Assembly (NCBI RefSeq): GCF_029962835.1 | Contig: NC_080591.1 | Location: 41,733,501 to 41,797,500 of the forward strand | Origin: Magnolia sinica | Lineage: Eukaryota > Streptophyta > Magnoliopsida > Magnoliales > Magnoliaceae | DNA: 64,000 nt | Direction of reading: 5' to 3' | Shown: piece after piece, positions 35,716-46,915 of the stretch | Position numbering within the stretch: the first letter of the stretch is position 1 | Layout of the letters: the number at the start of each line of letters is the position of its first letter | The notes under the pieces: model-generated | The model's input: the letters and a program-made list of their open reading frames with translations, nothing else | Told to the model about the DNA's origin: nothing | The model's database searches: none | Made by a program: the position numbers and the translations under genes

Positions 35716-36400
35716 TTGCACTAAAATCTCTCTATAACTCTCAGGACATTTTAGAGGTGTTGAAACAAGTGAAGGTCAATATTCCTTTACTGGATGCGGT
35801 AAAACAAATACATTCATATGCCAAATTTTTGAAAGACTTGTATACAACCAAAAGATGGAAAAATATTCAAAAGAAAATCTTTTTAACTGAAAAAGTGAGT
35901 GTCATACTAAAGAAAGATGTGCCACAAATACAAAGATGCTGATAGCCCAACCATCCCTTGTGTAATTGGGAACTATCGGATTGAGCACGCACTTCTTGAC
36001 TTAGGAGCAAACGTAAATCTGATTCCTTACTCGGTCTACGAACAACTAGGGTTGGGTGAATTAAAACCCACCTGAACCACATTATAACTTGTTGATAGCT
36101 CAGTTCGTGTACCGAGAGGGGTAATTGAGGATGTGTTGGTCCAGGTTGACAAATTCTCTACCCGGTAGATTTTATCATCTTGGATACTCAACCCATCATA
36201 GACATGAGCACTCAAATTCCAATCATTCTTGGTTACCCATTCCTTGCCACATCAAATGCAATTATTAAGTGTAGGAATGGGGTTATGAGTTTATCTTTTG
36301 AAAATATGACATTGGAGTTGAATATCTTTTTCAATACGGGCAAACAATTAGAGGATGATGAGATTTCTACAACATTAACATAATTAACTCTTTTGTGAAA
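35716..36400 (+). pseudogene. Athila-like protease of element C
   Basis: The active-site block LLDLGANVNLIPYSVYEQLG has the DLGA form at 35998-36009. Downstream, QIPIILGYPFLATSNAIIKC and SFENMTLELNIF (36180-36383) are the Athila landmarks also seen in element L. Stops interrupt the region between 36070 and 36180. Confidence 0.85.
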
Positions 36401-36699
36401 GATAGAACAACTTTGATCTTATCCTCTGACCGTCTAGAGACGTTCCTAGCCCACTCCCATGATTTTGATGACGACATGATTAGGGAGATGGGGACCATGT
36501 TGAATACCGTGCCGGTACTTGAAGTTAACCGGTAGAGGCCACGATTCGAAGAATTGTCCCAAGCTGAAGTAGTGCCTCTACCGTCTAACCTTAAGGTACC
36601 GAAGCTTGACCTAAAACCTTTACCCACTGATTTGAAATATGTCTGTTTAGGTCAAAATGAGACATACCCAGTGGTGATTTCTTCCCACCTTGAGTAAGA

Positions 36700-37780
36700 A
36701 AAGGAGAGTATGCTTATCTCTACTCTCATTGAGCATAATGGAGTGCTTGGATGGTCGATTACGGACCTCAAGGGATTTGACCCTTCGATTTGTACTCACC
36801 GCATCTATCTAGAGGATAATGTGAAGACCTCACGACAACCACAACGTATACTAAATCTGAACATGAAGGAAGTGGTTAAGGCCGAGGTTCTTAAGCTTTT
36901 GGATGTAGGTATCATATACCTAATATTCGAAGTTAATGAGTGAGTCCAACTTCGGTAGTTCCCATGAAGTCTGGAATCACCATCATAGCCAATGTCAATA
37001 ATGAACTTGTGCCAACTAAGATCACTACTGGTTGGAGAATGTGCATTGACTATAGGAAGTTGAATACTGTCACGAGGAAGAACCACTTTCCTTTGCCCTT
37101 TATTGATCAAATTTTAGAAAGGTTAGATGCTCACTCTTACTGTTGCTTCCTCGATGGTTATTCGAGCTATAATTAGATCGAGATAGCCCTTGAAGACTAG
37201 GAAAAGACCACATTTACATATCCTTATGGCACCTTTGCTTACTGAAGGATGCCATTTAGGCTATGTAATGCCCCCGCCACTTTTCAGCGATGCATGTTGA
37301 GTATTTTTTTTGATATGGTGGGGCAATATTTAAAGGTCTTCATGGATGACTTCTCTGTCTTTGGTTAATCCTTCAAGAAATATTTAGAAATTTTGAAAAA
37401 TGTGTTGAAGCGATGCGAGGAAAAGAACTTGGTACTGAATTGGGAAATGTGTCACTTCATGGTTCGTAAGGGAATTGTCCTTGGACACATCATCTCATCT
37501 AAGGGAATTGATGTAAATAAGGCTAAAATTGATCTTATCTCTAATCTACCTCCACCAAAGAACATACAAGATGTCCAATCCTTCCTAAGACACACCATGT
37601 TTTACGGAAGATTCATAAAGGACTTTAGTCACCTCTCTTGTCCTCTATGTAATCTACTTCAAAAGGATGCACCATACGAGTATACTAAGCAATGTCAGGA
37701 AGCTTTTACTAAGTTCAAAGGCATGTTAACTAATGCACCCATCATGCAGCCACCCGACTGGAGCCTTCCTTTTGACCTTA
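36700..37780 (+). pseudogene. Athila-like reverse transcriptase of element C
   Basis: Reads GWRMCIDYRKLNTVTRKNHF, PLPFIDQILERLDAHSYCCF and LDGYSSYN, then three stops around the TFTYPYGTFAY block, then the catalytic FMDD at 37339-37350. A 143-codon open block starting at 37393 holds the thumb and connection region, including VLGHIISSKGID and YGRFIKDFSHL. Active-site Asp residues are intact, but stops at about 37175 and 37198 kill the frame. Confidence 0.9.
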
Positions 37781-38290
37781 TGTTCGATGCGTCTGACTAT
37801 GCTCTTGGGGCAGTTTTAGGCTAGAGAAAAAAGCCCTACATTATTCATTACGCAAGTAGAACTCTAAATCCTACCGAAGTAAACTACTTTACTATGGAAA
37901 AGGAACTCTTAGCTGTAGTATTCGCTTTGGACAAATTTATATCCTACTTGATTGGATTCAAGATCGTCATTTACACAGATCATGTAGCACTCAGGTATCT
38001 TCTTTCTAAGAATGATGTTAAGCCCCGCTTGATAAGATAGATCCTCCTACTCTAAGATTTGATTTGGAGATAAAAGATAAAAAGGGAATAGAGAACGTAG
38101 TGGCTGACCATCTTTCTCGCCTTGATCTCTCTGATTCCCTTGAAACGACACTTATAAATGACATATTCCCTGACGAAGAATTGTTCAAAGTCTCCTATTC
38201 ACCTTGGTTTGCTAATATTACTAATTATCTTGCCACAGGTTTCATGCCGACACATTGAACTACACAAGATAAGAAAAAATTCTTCACCAA
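37781..38290 (+). pseudogene. Athila-like RNase H of element C
   Basis: Begins at DASDYALGAVLG (about 37787), followed by [31 protein letters not shown] and [13 protein letters not shown], the gypsy RNase H signature. A stop follows DASDYALGAVLG, and another with a frame shift occurs near 38038. The last block, 38064-38258, has the VVADHLSRL ending typical of the RNase H/integrase hinge. Confidence 0.88.
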
Positions 38291-39495
38291 GTTCGTAAGT
38301 TCTTTTAGGATGATCCATATTTGTTTAAATATTTCCTAGACCAAATCTTAAGGAGATATGTGCCAGAAAATGAACACCAAAGTGTTATCTCCTTCTGTCA
38401 CTCTCAGCCATGTGGTAGTCACTTTTCTGCTAAAAAGACCACAGCCAAGATTCTACAGTGTGGCTTTTACTGGCCCACTACGTTCAGGGACACTCATGAG
38501 TTTTGCAAAGCTTGTGAGTGTTGTCAAAATTTAGGAGCATTGTCCCATCGGAATATGATGCCTTTAAACCACATTTTGATCATTGAAATATTTGATTTTT
38601 GGCGCATCGATTTCATGGGACCATTCCCCTAATCCTTTAGGAATTTATACATTCTGCTAGCAGTAGATTATGTCACTAAATGGGTCGAAGCAATTCCATG
38701 CTGGAACAATGACCATCAAACGGTCATTAAGTTTTTAAAAGAGAACATCCTTTCCCAATTCGGAACGCCTCGAGCCATCATTAGTGATGGGGGCTCACAT
38801 TTTTGTAATAGACCATTCACGAACTTAATGAAGAAATATGGCATCTCACAAAGGTGGGCACTCCATACCATCTACAAACAAGTGGGCAAGCTGAGATTTT
38901 CAATAGGAAAATTAAACACATTTTAGAGAAAACTGTTAACCATGATCGAAAGGATTAGTCAATCCAATTGACTGATGCCTTATAGGCTCATCGTACCGCA
39001 TTTAAGACCCCTATTAGAATGTCTCCCTTTAGACTTGTTTATGGGAAGGCTTGCCACTTGCCTGTGGAGTTGGAACATAGAGCCTACTGGGTAATCAAAA
39101 TTTTGAATTTCAATCTAAACAACGCTAGCTCGTTACACAAACTTCAGTTGAATGAACTAGAAGAAATCCGAAATGATGTGTATAAGAACTCGAGAATTTA
39201 CAAGGACAAGATGAAGGTATTTCATGACTAACATATTCTTCGAAAATCATTCACACTAGGTCAAAAAGTCCTCTTGTGCAATTCTCGGTTACATCTCTTT
39301 CCAGGTAAACTCCGATCTCGTTGGACCGACCCTTTCACTGTTACTAATGTCTATCATCATAGGGTCGTTAAGATTCAGAATCTAAACAATGACAATGATT
39401 TTAAAGTGAATAGACATCGGATGAAGCCATTTGTTGAGAAATTTGATTCAAAGAACATGTCCATACCTCTGATTGATCCTATTTACCAGGATTGA
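38291..39495 (+). pseudogene. Athila-like integrase of element C
   Basis: The HHCC-like zinc region includes HSQPCGSHFSAKKTTAKILQ and CKACECCQNLG. The core holds FWRIDFMGPFP, VDYVTKWVEA and IISDGGSHF with the first two catalytic Asp residues. The Glu region near 38890 ([13 protein letters not shown]) is reachable only across a frame change. The C-terminal part, 39019-39231 and 39274-39495, has [20 protein letters not shown], followed at 39490 by the pol stop. No chromodomain, as expected for Athila. Confidence 0.88.
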
Positions 39496-40638
39496 CCTCC
39501 TAATCTGACGGAGGTATAGTTAGGTTTATTACTTTCATAGAATTTAGGACTAGGATAGTTTGCTTCTGCTATTTTAGAATAGTTTACTTTCCATTTATTT
39601 TGGATAGTTTGCTTTTTGGTTGTTTAATTCTTGTGCTAACCCACCTTCATGCTGAGATCCATTGGAAAAAGCCTCAAAATTCCTTCATCAGGTACTATCT
39701 TTCCAACACTTCTCCTTCAATTACATTATCTCTTTTGTAAATCATGCTTATTTCTTTTACATTGAGGACAATGTAGATTTTAGGTTAGGGGTAGAAGATT
39801 AGGTAAACTAATCATTGTTTTCTCAGTTTTGAGCAAAATTTACAAACTTTTTGAAAAATTTGCAATGTTTATCTATAAGTTTGTGTAGTTAAGACTGTTT
39901 TAAACTTTGAACTGTTGGAGTTTGATCATCTAAGTAATATATTGTTTAAAGTTCTTGCACTCAATAGATTACGTAGAGGTTTGAATATCATATTAATCTA
40001 AATCACAAGACACGTTCAATTTGCTTGCTGCAAATAGTACTATATTTTCTGATTGTTAGTATGACGATCATTGAAAGATATTGAGAATTGAGTCTGGAGA
40101 ATTTTGTCCACCTTAAAAGAAGAAAAAAAACTAGTTAAAAAATAGGAGATTGACAAAAAGGGTCATGTATGGTGAAAATATTGAAGAAGTCTGGAAAAGA
40201 ATGAAAAACCTGAAAGAAAAGATGAAAAGACTGAATGAATACAAATGTCATTGATATAAAATCAAAAATTGGAAAAAGAAGGAAAATGGGATAAGTTTGG
40301 AAATAGTACTCGAGTTTTCAACCAATCTTGAAGTGATGAGCATGGCTAACATTATGAAAAGACAATATTTTTATGAAAAGTAAGTTGATTTCTACCGAGC
40401 ACATTGAAAAACTTAATATGCGAACTATGCTCTGACTTAATAGATAAAGAACTTATTTGATTGATTGGTTATGTGATTCGGCTCTAGGTTTTCAAAATTT
40501 TTACTTTCTCATCTTGAGTCTACTCATTCATACTTGATTACACAAAAGATTATTTTCTAAAAAAGGTTGAACATTGAGCATTAAAGTTCATTTTTCGCAT
40601 ACTTTGCTTGAGACTAGCAAAATACTGGTTAGGGATTG
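39496..40638 (+). other. 3' non-coding region and polypurine tract of element C
   Basis: No ORF resembling an envelope gene, which some Athila elements carry here. Landmarks are the inverted repeat TACATTGAGGACAATGTA at 39758-39775 followed by GATTTTAGGTTAGGGGT, and a weak purine-rich tract GGTTAGGGATTG at about 40627-40638 directly before LTR D. The rest is AT-rich. Confidence 0.75.
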
Positions 40639-41867
40639 TGTTGAGGGTCAAATATTACATATTATCCCCCATTTATTAGTTGGTTTTATGAACATAATAA
40701 TGCTTAATGTTCTATTTTAATCATGTTTGTGTTGCAAGGTGAATTTAAGAGCTTGGATTGAAAAGGAAGCAAAAAGCATCGATTTAACGCTCAAGAATCA
40801 CCAATGCAAAGGTTGGATCTTAGAAGACCAAAATTGAAGAATTCACATGCCAATGATCCAAGAAAACCAAGCGAGGAATGAAGAGAATTGAAAACTTGAA
40901 GTGAAGGAATCTTAAAAATCTGCATCCTTCGACTAGTCTAAGCTCATCTACGAGCAATCGAAGGATCCTGCTCGACCAGTCGAAGATTCCTCAACTCGAA
41001 CTCCAACAATCAAAATCCTTTAATTCTCAGCATCCTCGACCAGTTGAAGATAACCCTCGACCAGTCGAAGGTTATCCTCGACTAGTCTAAGGTTACGCAG
41101 GCAGCATGCGAATTGTGAAAATTTGAGGCAGTTTTCAGATTTTTCCAACTCGGTGCGAAAGTTTGAGTTGCAAAACTATAAATAGGGGTCCATAAGATGT
41201 TCCTAGGCATCTTCTAAGGTTTAAGGAGTGGAGCAAAAGCATGGAGAAGCCGTCGCCAAGAGTTTTTTTTTCTTTTCCTTAGTTGTTTTTATGCTTTTCT
41301 TAAGAGATTTTAGTTCAATCATGTCTATAGTTGGATAAACCTCTTAGCTAAGGCTAAGAGGTGAAGCTTGTAGCATGATGTGATGTTTTCTATTACTTTG
41401 GTTTATGTTTAAGTTAAATTATCTTTGATTCTAGTTTGATATTTAAGAAATACTTTTAGTTCTTAATAGTTTGTTGTGACTCAAATTACAATCGATCTGT
41501 GATAGCTTTGAGTATGTTCATTTCATGTATTGAGATTGTGAAATTAGGAAATCTTGTTGTTTACCATCGTCCCATAGGCATGGTTGGGTGATGGATTCCT
41601 ACTTATTCTTCCCAATTCTCTTATGATTAGTTGTGGGATTGGTAAATCATGTTGTTTGCCTTGTCTCCTGGGCATGGTTTTGTGATGGAATCACTTCCGG
41701 TTCTCACACTTGTCATCTATTGAGAATTAGGTCAAAGGAAGTTCAAATTTGGTTTTAGTGAGATATCTTCCAATTGGATAAGATGAGACTTTGATTCAAG
41801 TTGTGTCCTTGAATCAAGCATAGATCTCCCTGATTTATACAAGTGGATCCTTAGAAACCCTAGTTAT
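40639..41867 (+). repeat. 3' LTR D of element C, cut by LTR E
   Basis: Starts TGTTGAGGGTCAAATATTAC. Palindromic CGACCAGTCG cassettes lie at about 40926-41100, TATAAATA at 41177-41184 and hairpin 1 at 41340-41361. It breaks off after CCCTAGTTAT, which matches position about 33421 of the 5' LTR, because LTR E begins there. Confidence 0.85.
41177..41184 (+). promoter_or_regulatory. TATA box of LTR D
   Basis: TATAAATAGGGGTCCATAAG sequence about 75 bp downstream of the last palindromic cassette. Confidence 0.6.
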
Positions 41868-42572
41868 TGTTGAGGGTCAAATATTGTATATTGGACCCTA
41901 TTTATTACTTGGTTTTATGAACATGAGAATGCTTAATGTTCTATTTTAATCATGTTTGTGTTGCAAGGTGAATTCAAGAGCTTAGATTAAAAAGGATGTT
42001 AAAAGCATGGATTTAACACACAAGAATCACCAAAGCCAAGAATGGATCTGATGAAACTAAGAATAAAGAATGCACATACTGAAGATCTAAGAAAACTAAG
42101 TTCAGAATGAAGAAAATTAGAGTTTTGAAGTAAAATTTGATGATCCTCGACTAATCCTGGCTCCGGCTCGACTAGTCCTAGCTACACACAACCAGTCCTA
42201 GACTCTGCTCAACCAGTCGAAGGTGCCTCGACTCGAACTCCAGTGTGTAAAACTTCTAAATCTTTATGTTGTCGAGCAATTGAAGGAGACCCTCGCCACC
42301 CACGATCGGTTGAGGATGACCCACGACCAGTCAAGAGTTATACAAAAATTGCGCGGACTGCGTAAGTTTGAGACGGTTTCTGAAAATTTCCACTCGGTAT
42401 GAAAGTCTAAGGCCTAAAACTATAAAATGGGGTCCCTAGGGCATCCCTAGACATCATCTAGGGCTTGAGGAGTGGAGCAAAAGGGTGGAGCCGCTGTCTG
42501 GGAGTTCTTCTTCTTCCTCTTTATTTGGTCTTTTTGTTTTGTTTAAGAGTCTTTAGTTCAATCATGTCTATG
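41868..42572 (+). mobile_element. LTR E, Athila type, truncated by element H
   Basis: Starts TGTTGAGGGTCAAATATTGT directly inside LTR D. A cassette region lies at about 42150-42340 and TATAAAAT at 42421-42428. It ends in the TTCAATCATGTCTATG stretch that normally precedes hairpin 1, where the minus-strand element H begins. The remainder presumably lies beyond the window. Confidence 0.8.
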
Positions 42573-43060
42573 TGTAACGCCCTGAAATTCGGGGGTCGAG
42601 CACAACTCAGCTCTCGAGTTTCAAAACATCATTTATGTAACATATGTAATGATGAATGTATGTTGTCTGTATTAGTGTATAAAACATGAAGTAGATTAAG
42701 CTAAAACTACACACATAATCCAAGGACAGGTGAAATATGTAAGCGGAAGACTGAAGAAATATATATATATAAGTCCCTGAGATATGTATGCTCTACCAGG
42801 TCATAATTACAAGTGTTTGTTTCAAAATACAAGTATCAAAAAGAAGTAAACCACTGCAACAATAACCCTGGATCCCCGTAGCTCAGGACACGGCTCACAT
42901 GAACCCGCCTGAGAACTGCATAGAAGAGAATGCCTCCTCATCATCCTCATACTCCTGCTCTGCCTCATGGGTTGCATCATCATCTGCATCTAAGACAGAA
43001 TCTGGTTGGTGTTGAAACACCATCCCAGAACGTGGGAGTGAGTGGTCAACTCAGTAGAAC
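42573..43060 (-). repeat. 3' LTR of H, terminal part
   Basis: The minus strand ends CCCCCGAATTTCAGGGCGTTACA. It matches 63531-64000 closely, which pairs the two LTRs of H. It is cut by F after AGAAC (43056-43060). The small ORF that overlaps its edge, 42465-42689, is a junction artefact. Confidence 0.88.
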
Positions 43061-43788
43061 TGTAACAACCTTGGGATTTTTGTGCTTATCTTTCCTTAAG
43101 TAGTTGTTTTGGGGTAATTAGCGCTTTACTCGATTGCTTGTGAAATTCGCATCAATCACTTTAAATTGTATCTGCATGGCTCTAAACGTGTAGATTAGTG
43201 AGCGCTACGTTACTCTGAAATCTGGGATCCATCGCTAAATCCAGTTGTTCTGGGGAATTTTTGGAAGATCTGGATCAGACCTAGACCGCGCGTCGAAAGT
43301 CCGATAGCGATGATCTTAGGCTGTTGCGGTCACCGAGTTGGGCTTGATCTTCACCTCGAAAATCAAGTCGATCTGATGTTCTGGGTCGATTTGGTTGAGC
43401 TCGGAGTGAAGAGTGTGAGAACGGTTGGAATTTATTAAGCTTTTATTGAAATCTGAGTCGTGTCGCTTGCGCGACGATTTTAAGCATTCTGACCGTTGGA
43501 TTCTGACCCAATTTCACCCTCTGATCAGGATGGTTGGCCCAGGCATATCCTAGTGCTTGTGGACTTAATCGAGTTTCGTGACGGTTGAATTGAGTGTGGT
43601 CCGCCACGGTAGATCTGTAAAGCCGGTACGAAAACTCAGCCTGACCTAGATCCATGGTCAATGAGCTTAAGTCCGACCTTTCGTGGTTATAGGCCCACCA
43701 GAAGTGCTTCGTTGGATCGAGAAAGGCGTGCTTTGGTTATAACCTAAGTATACCTTGACCCTGGGGTTATTTCCATCATTTTAGGGCC

Positions 43789-43797
43789 TATATATAG
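43789..43797 (+). promoter_or_regulatory. TATA box of F
   Basis: TATATATAG in ggcctatatatagacc. LTR H has the matching TATATAAA on the minus strand at 55631-55638, followed in both by GACCTTAAACCCT. Confidence 0.6.
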
Positions 43798-45007
43798 ACC
43801 TTAAACCCTAGCTCTCATTTCCATACGAATTTTCTCTAACCCTAGCTTGGAAAGAGAGTGGAAAAGAGAGAGTTAGTGAGAGAGATTGGTTGGTGAATCA
43901 TCTTGATTCTTCCTTGTTCTTCTTCACCTTTGAACCTTTACTTTGAATCGTTCCTCTGACGATTCTGAGTTCTTTTGGGGTAAGTTAACCTAACCCTAAC
44001 CTGTGTTAGAGCTTAGATTAGACTTGGTGTTGTTGTGTCTCATTTCTATCCTTATTTTAGGGTATTCTAGCGCCGTTGACTAAGACAACTCGTCTAAATC
44101 AGTTCGGTGGTTCTTTCTTCGCTTAAGGTGCGGACTTTAAGTGTATAGGTTATGGTTTTCAAGGCTTTCAATCCAAGTTAGTGATTTATTCTTGTTATGG
44201 ATGAGATTTCACATGTCAAATGTTGTGTTTACATTGCTTTCCTGATATGCATATGCTATATTGAGATTTGTGTATTCTAAGTGTATTTATAAAGTACCGT
44301 ATACGTATAAAATACGCACTTGTGTTTGCCATGATTAATTGTCATGTATGTATGCTAGATGCATGTATGACAACTCCTTGATAAAAGGAATTGTCTAAGT
44401 GCATGTATTTCAACATGCGTCATGTATGTTGTTCCATGTATGCTAAGTGTTTGTAGAAATGCATGAATGATCTAAGTGTAACTGATTACACTAATTGTGG
44501 GCGTTGAGAAGTGATTCTCAATACTCCTATTGATGTGCATGTTTCCCTTTATGCAGTTACATTCCAAGTTATTTAAATTCAAGCATCTCCTATGCTTACA
44601 TTTATGTTAAGTTGATATTCTTTAGATGTGTGTGTACCATGATTTGAGCTGTTGATCTATTACCGCTTTACATTCCATATGAATATCTGTCGTAGTGTAG
44701 GATGTTTGGGACTATGCCTTAGTCCAGGAAATCGGTAATTGACCCTATGAATCGTGGTTGAGATTGCTTTCGCCACGTAGGACGTATTAGACGAACCCGA
44801 GCCGTATTAGAGTTGGCGGCAGTGGTTTGGCCACGCGGAGTGTTTGCGCACTCTATGTCGTTCAACTCAACGTGCACTCGTGTTAGTCGAGTTCGTCAAA
44901 TAACCCGATTGTCCGATGTATGTTAACCATGTATGGACGCTACTGCTTGAATCTAGGGTACCGAACTTACCAGTGGAATCCTAATAACCATGGTACCTGA
45001 TCCGCTA

Positions 45008-45290
45008 AGACTCATGAGCCGGACATGGTGGTATGGGACACCGTGGTCGAGCTGTCGGCCTACGCTGGGGTGACGAGCCTCCCCGTAGTGACCAATGAGC
45101 AACTAAACTCGTGAGCCGATTATGGTGGTATGGGACACTATATTCGTGCTGTCGGCCTACATTGATTGGTGACGAGCCCTTTGTAGTGACCTCGAGCATA
45201 CCTGGATACCGCAAGGAGGTGACGAGCCGATCTGTGGTAGTAAGGGCATGAAAGGCGTGCATTGATTGGTGACGAGCCCTTTGCTACGAC
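45008..45290 (+). repeat. About 98 bp imperfect repeat in the LTR of F
   Basis: Two copies start at about 45008 (actcatgagccgg) and 45106 (aactcgtgagccga), with a partial third near 45262. The same repeat occurs inverted in LTR H at about 54130-54420. Confidence 0.75.
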
Positions 45291-46134
45291 CTCAACTATA
45301 TGATCGTATGAGATATCTAGGATTGACGACCCTAGTATGGATCATTGTTTGGATAGTGACATGAGGAAAGTATCTTAGCTTCCCAATCTGTTGTGTGAAA
45401 TGGACTAATAACAACTTGGTAATCATATCCATGCACCGCATTTGCATGTGCTTTGTAGATGTGGCGCACTTTGAGGCGATGTCATGCGTAACGTAAGATG
45501 AAGACGCTGAGGGTGTACGCGTGAGGGCACGCATCATACCGCATTCATACTTGCATTAACAAGAGTACTTAGGATTTATTTACTTGTCTTGCTTTATTAC
45601 TGTTTGATTGAATCGATAACATGTTAACCTTAGTGCCTTATTATTCCACCGAGTTGATCACTCACTCCCACGTTTCGGGGCGGTGTTACACACCCACCGG
45701 ACTGTCTTAGGCCCCGATGTTGCAGATGTGGATGCGACGTCCGAGGCAGAGCGGAGCCGGATGACGACGAGGCCGCCTTCTCCTATATGTTTTGAGACGG
45801 GTTCTAGCGAGCCTCGGTCGGATGCGGGATTCCTGGGATATTTTGGGGACTGAAATGATGTAATTTGATACTTATAACTTTGTTAAATAACACTTTTACA
45901 CGATCTGGTTGTATATGTAATTCAGGGATTTACACTTGTACACATTTTTACTATAAGTCTTCCGCTTGCTTTATTCACTTGTCCCTGAAGCATATCTGTG
46001 TTTTGGCTTAATCTATTCCATGTTTTATGCACTAATACATAACATACATTCATCATTAAATATGTTGCATAAGTGATGTTTTGGAACTTGGGAGCCGAGT
46101 TATGCTCGACCCTCGAATTTCGGGCGTTACAAGT

Positions 46135-46145
46135 TGGTATCGAGC
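46135..46145 (+). promoter_or_regulatory. Primer binding site of F
   Basis: TGGTATCGAGC, three bases after the LTR end, is the initiator tRNA-Met complement TGGTATCAGAGC with one base missing. H keeps the full 12-base form at 63516-63527. Confidence 0.75.
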
Positions 46146-46915
46146 ATGATTTGGATTAAACCGGACCTGGGTTATGGTCACACACCGCACGTTGTCGCCA
46201 CTATAGTGTATTTGGGTGTGGGTCTATCATCGCTTTGTGTTTGTGCTCCGTAGTTTCTATCGGCGAAAGTTTCTTGAAAACCTTTGCCGAGATCGAGTCT
46301 GTACCCTTACCTGATCACACACAGCGACCCGAAACCTTTCCTAGACCCTCTATTAATGAGTGTAGACGGTCAATCTTCCTTTTTTTCATCTTAAACTTTC
46401 CAGAAATCGCTGTTTGAATCAGATTTCTGTCCGAATGACCCGATATGCCTCAAACTACGCAAGGGGCCATTTGGGGCATTTCCAGTGGGGCCCAGGGGAG
46501 AACCACATGTTTTGGACCAAGGAGGACTAGGAGGACCTCGCCAAATCGGCGAGGCATCGTCGATATGTCCAGAGACCGGCGATGCCATCGCCGGTTCGGC
46601 GAGGGATCGCCGGTCAGCGGGCTTGGCGGGCCGGGCCGACGCGGGCCGATCGTCCCTAGGTCTTGTGTGGCCCACCCCTCCACGGTTTTCATTTTAAAAC
46701 CTCTCCTTTTACCTATTTCCTTCACAAAACCCACCCCCAAGCTTTCCTTTTCTTCCAAAACCTCTCCAAACTCCTTCAAATCTCTCCCAAATCTTCATCT
46801 TCCTTCCATTTTCGTGCAAACCCATCACCCCATTCTCAAATCTTCCATTCCATTGCTGATTTCTTCTTTTTCCCTTCTCATTTGAGCCCTTTCATTCCCT
46901 ATTTGGCTAATAGTT
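46146..46915 (+). other. Leader of F between primer site and ORF1
   Basis: No convincing gene. The middle is GC-rich with hairpins, including the perfect 10 bp inverted repeat ACCGGCGATG / CATCGCCGGT at 46575-46595. It then turns pyrimidine-rich (about 46680-46870) up to ORF1. The H leader at 62796-63530 aligns with it. Confidence 0.7.

Larger units (their letters stand above)
32798..41867 (+). mobile_element. C: Athila-like Ty3/gypsy element, forward
   Basis: Order: truncated 5' LTR (to 33619), primer site, gag, protease, RT, RNase H, integrase, about 1.1 kb non-coding region, polypurine tract, 3' LTR D. The two LTRs match closely where both exist (for example TGGAGAAGCCGTCGCC to the hairpin region). 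Domain order has integrase after RNase H, as in Ty3/gypsy. Motifs FPLPFIDQ, YCCFLDGYS, FMDDFSVF and IDFMGPFP are typical of Athila. Numerous stops and frame changes make it non-functional. Confidence 0.9.
43061..46131 (+). repeat. 5' LTR of F (3.07 kb)
   Basis: Starts TGTAACAACCTTGGG and ends TTTCGGGCGTTACA before the primer site. TATATATAG is at 43789-43797. An imperfect roughly 98 bp repeat containing 'ggtggtatgggacac' and 'gtgacgagcc' lies at about 45008-45290. It aligns over its length with the inverted 3' LTR of H, at lower identity, so F and H are separate subfamilies. Confidence 0.9.

Noticed and set aside
39496..40638. Possible envelope-like gene in element C
   Set aside because: Some Athila elements have one here, but no frame of useful length or transmembrane pattern is visible.
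42465..42689. A 74-codon plus-strand ORF
   Set aside because: It crosses the E/H insertion junction, so it is a chance fusion of two elements.
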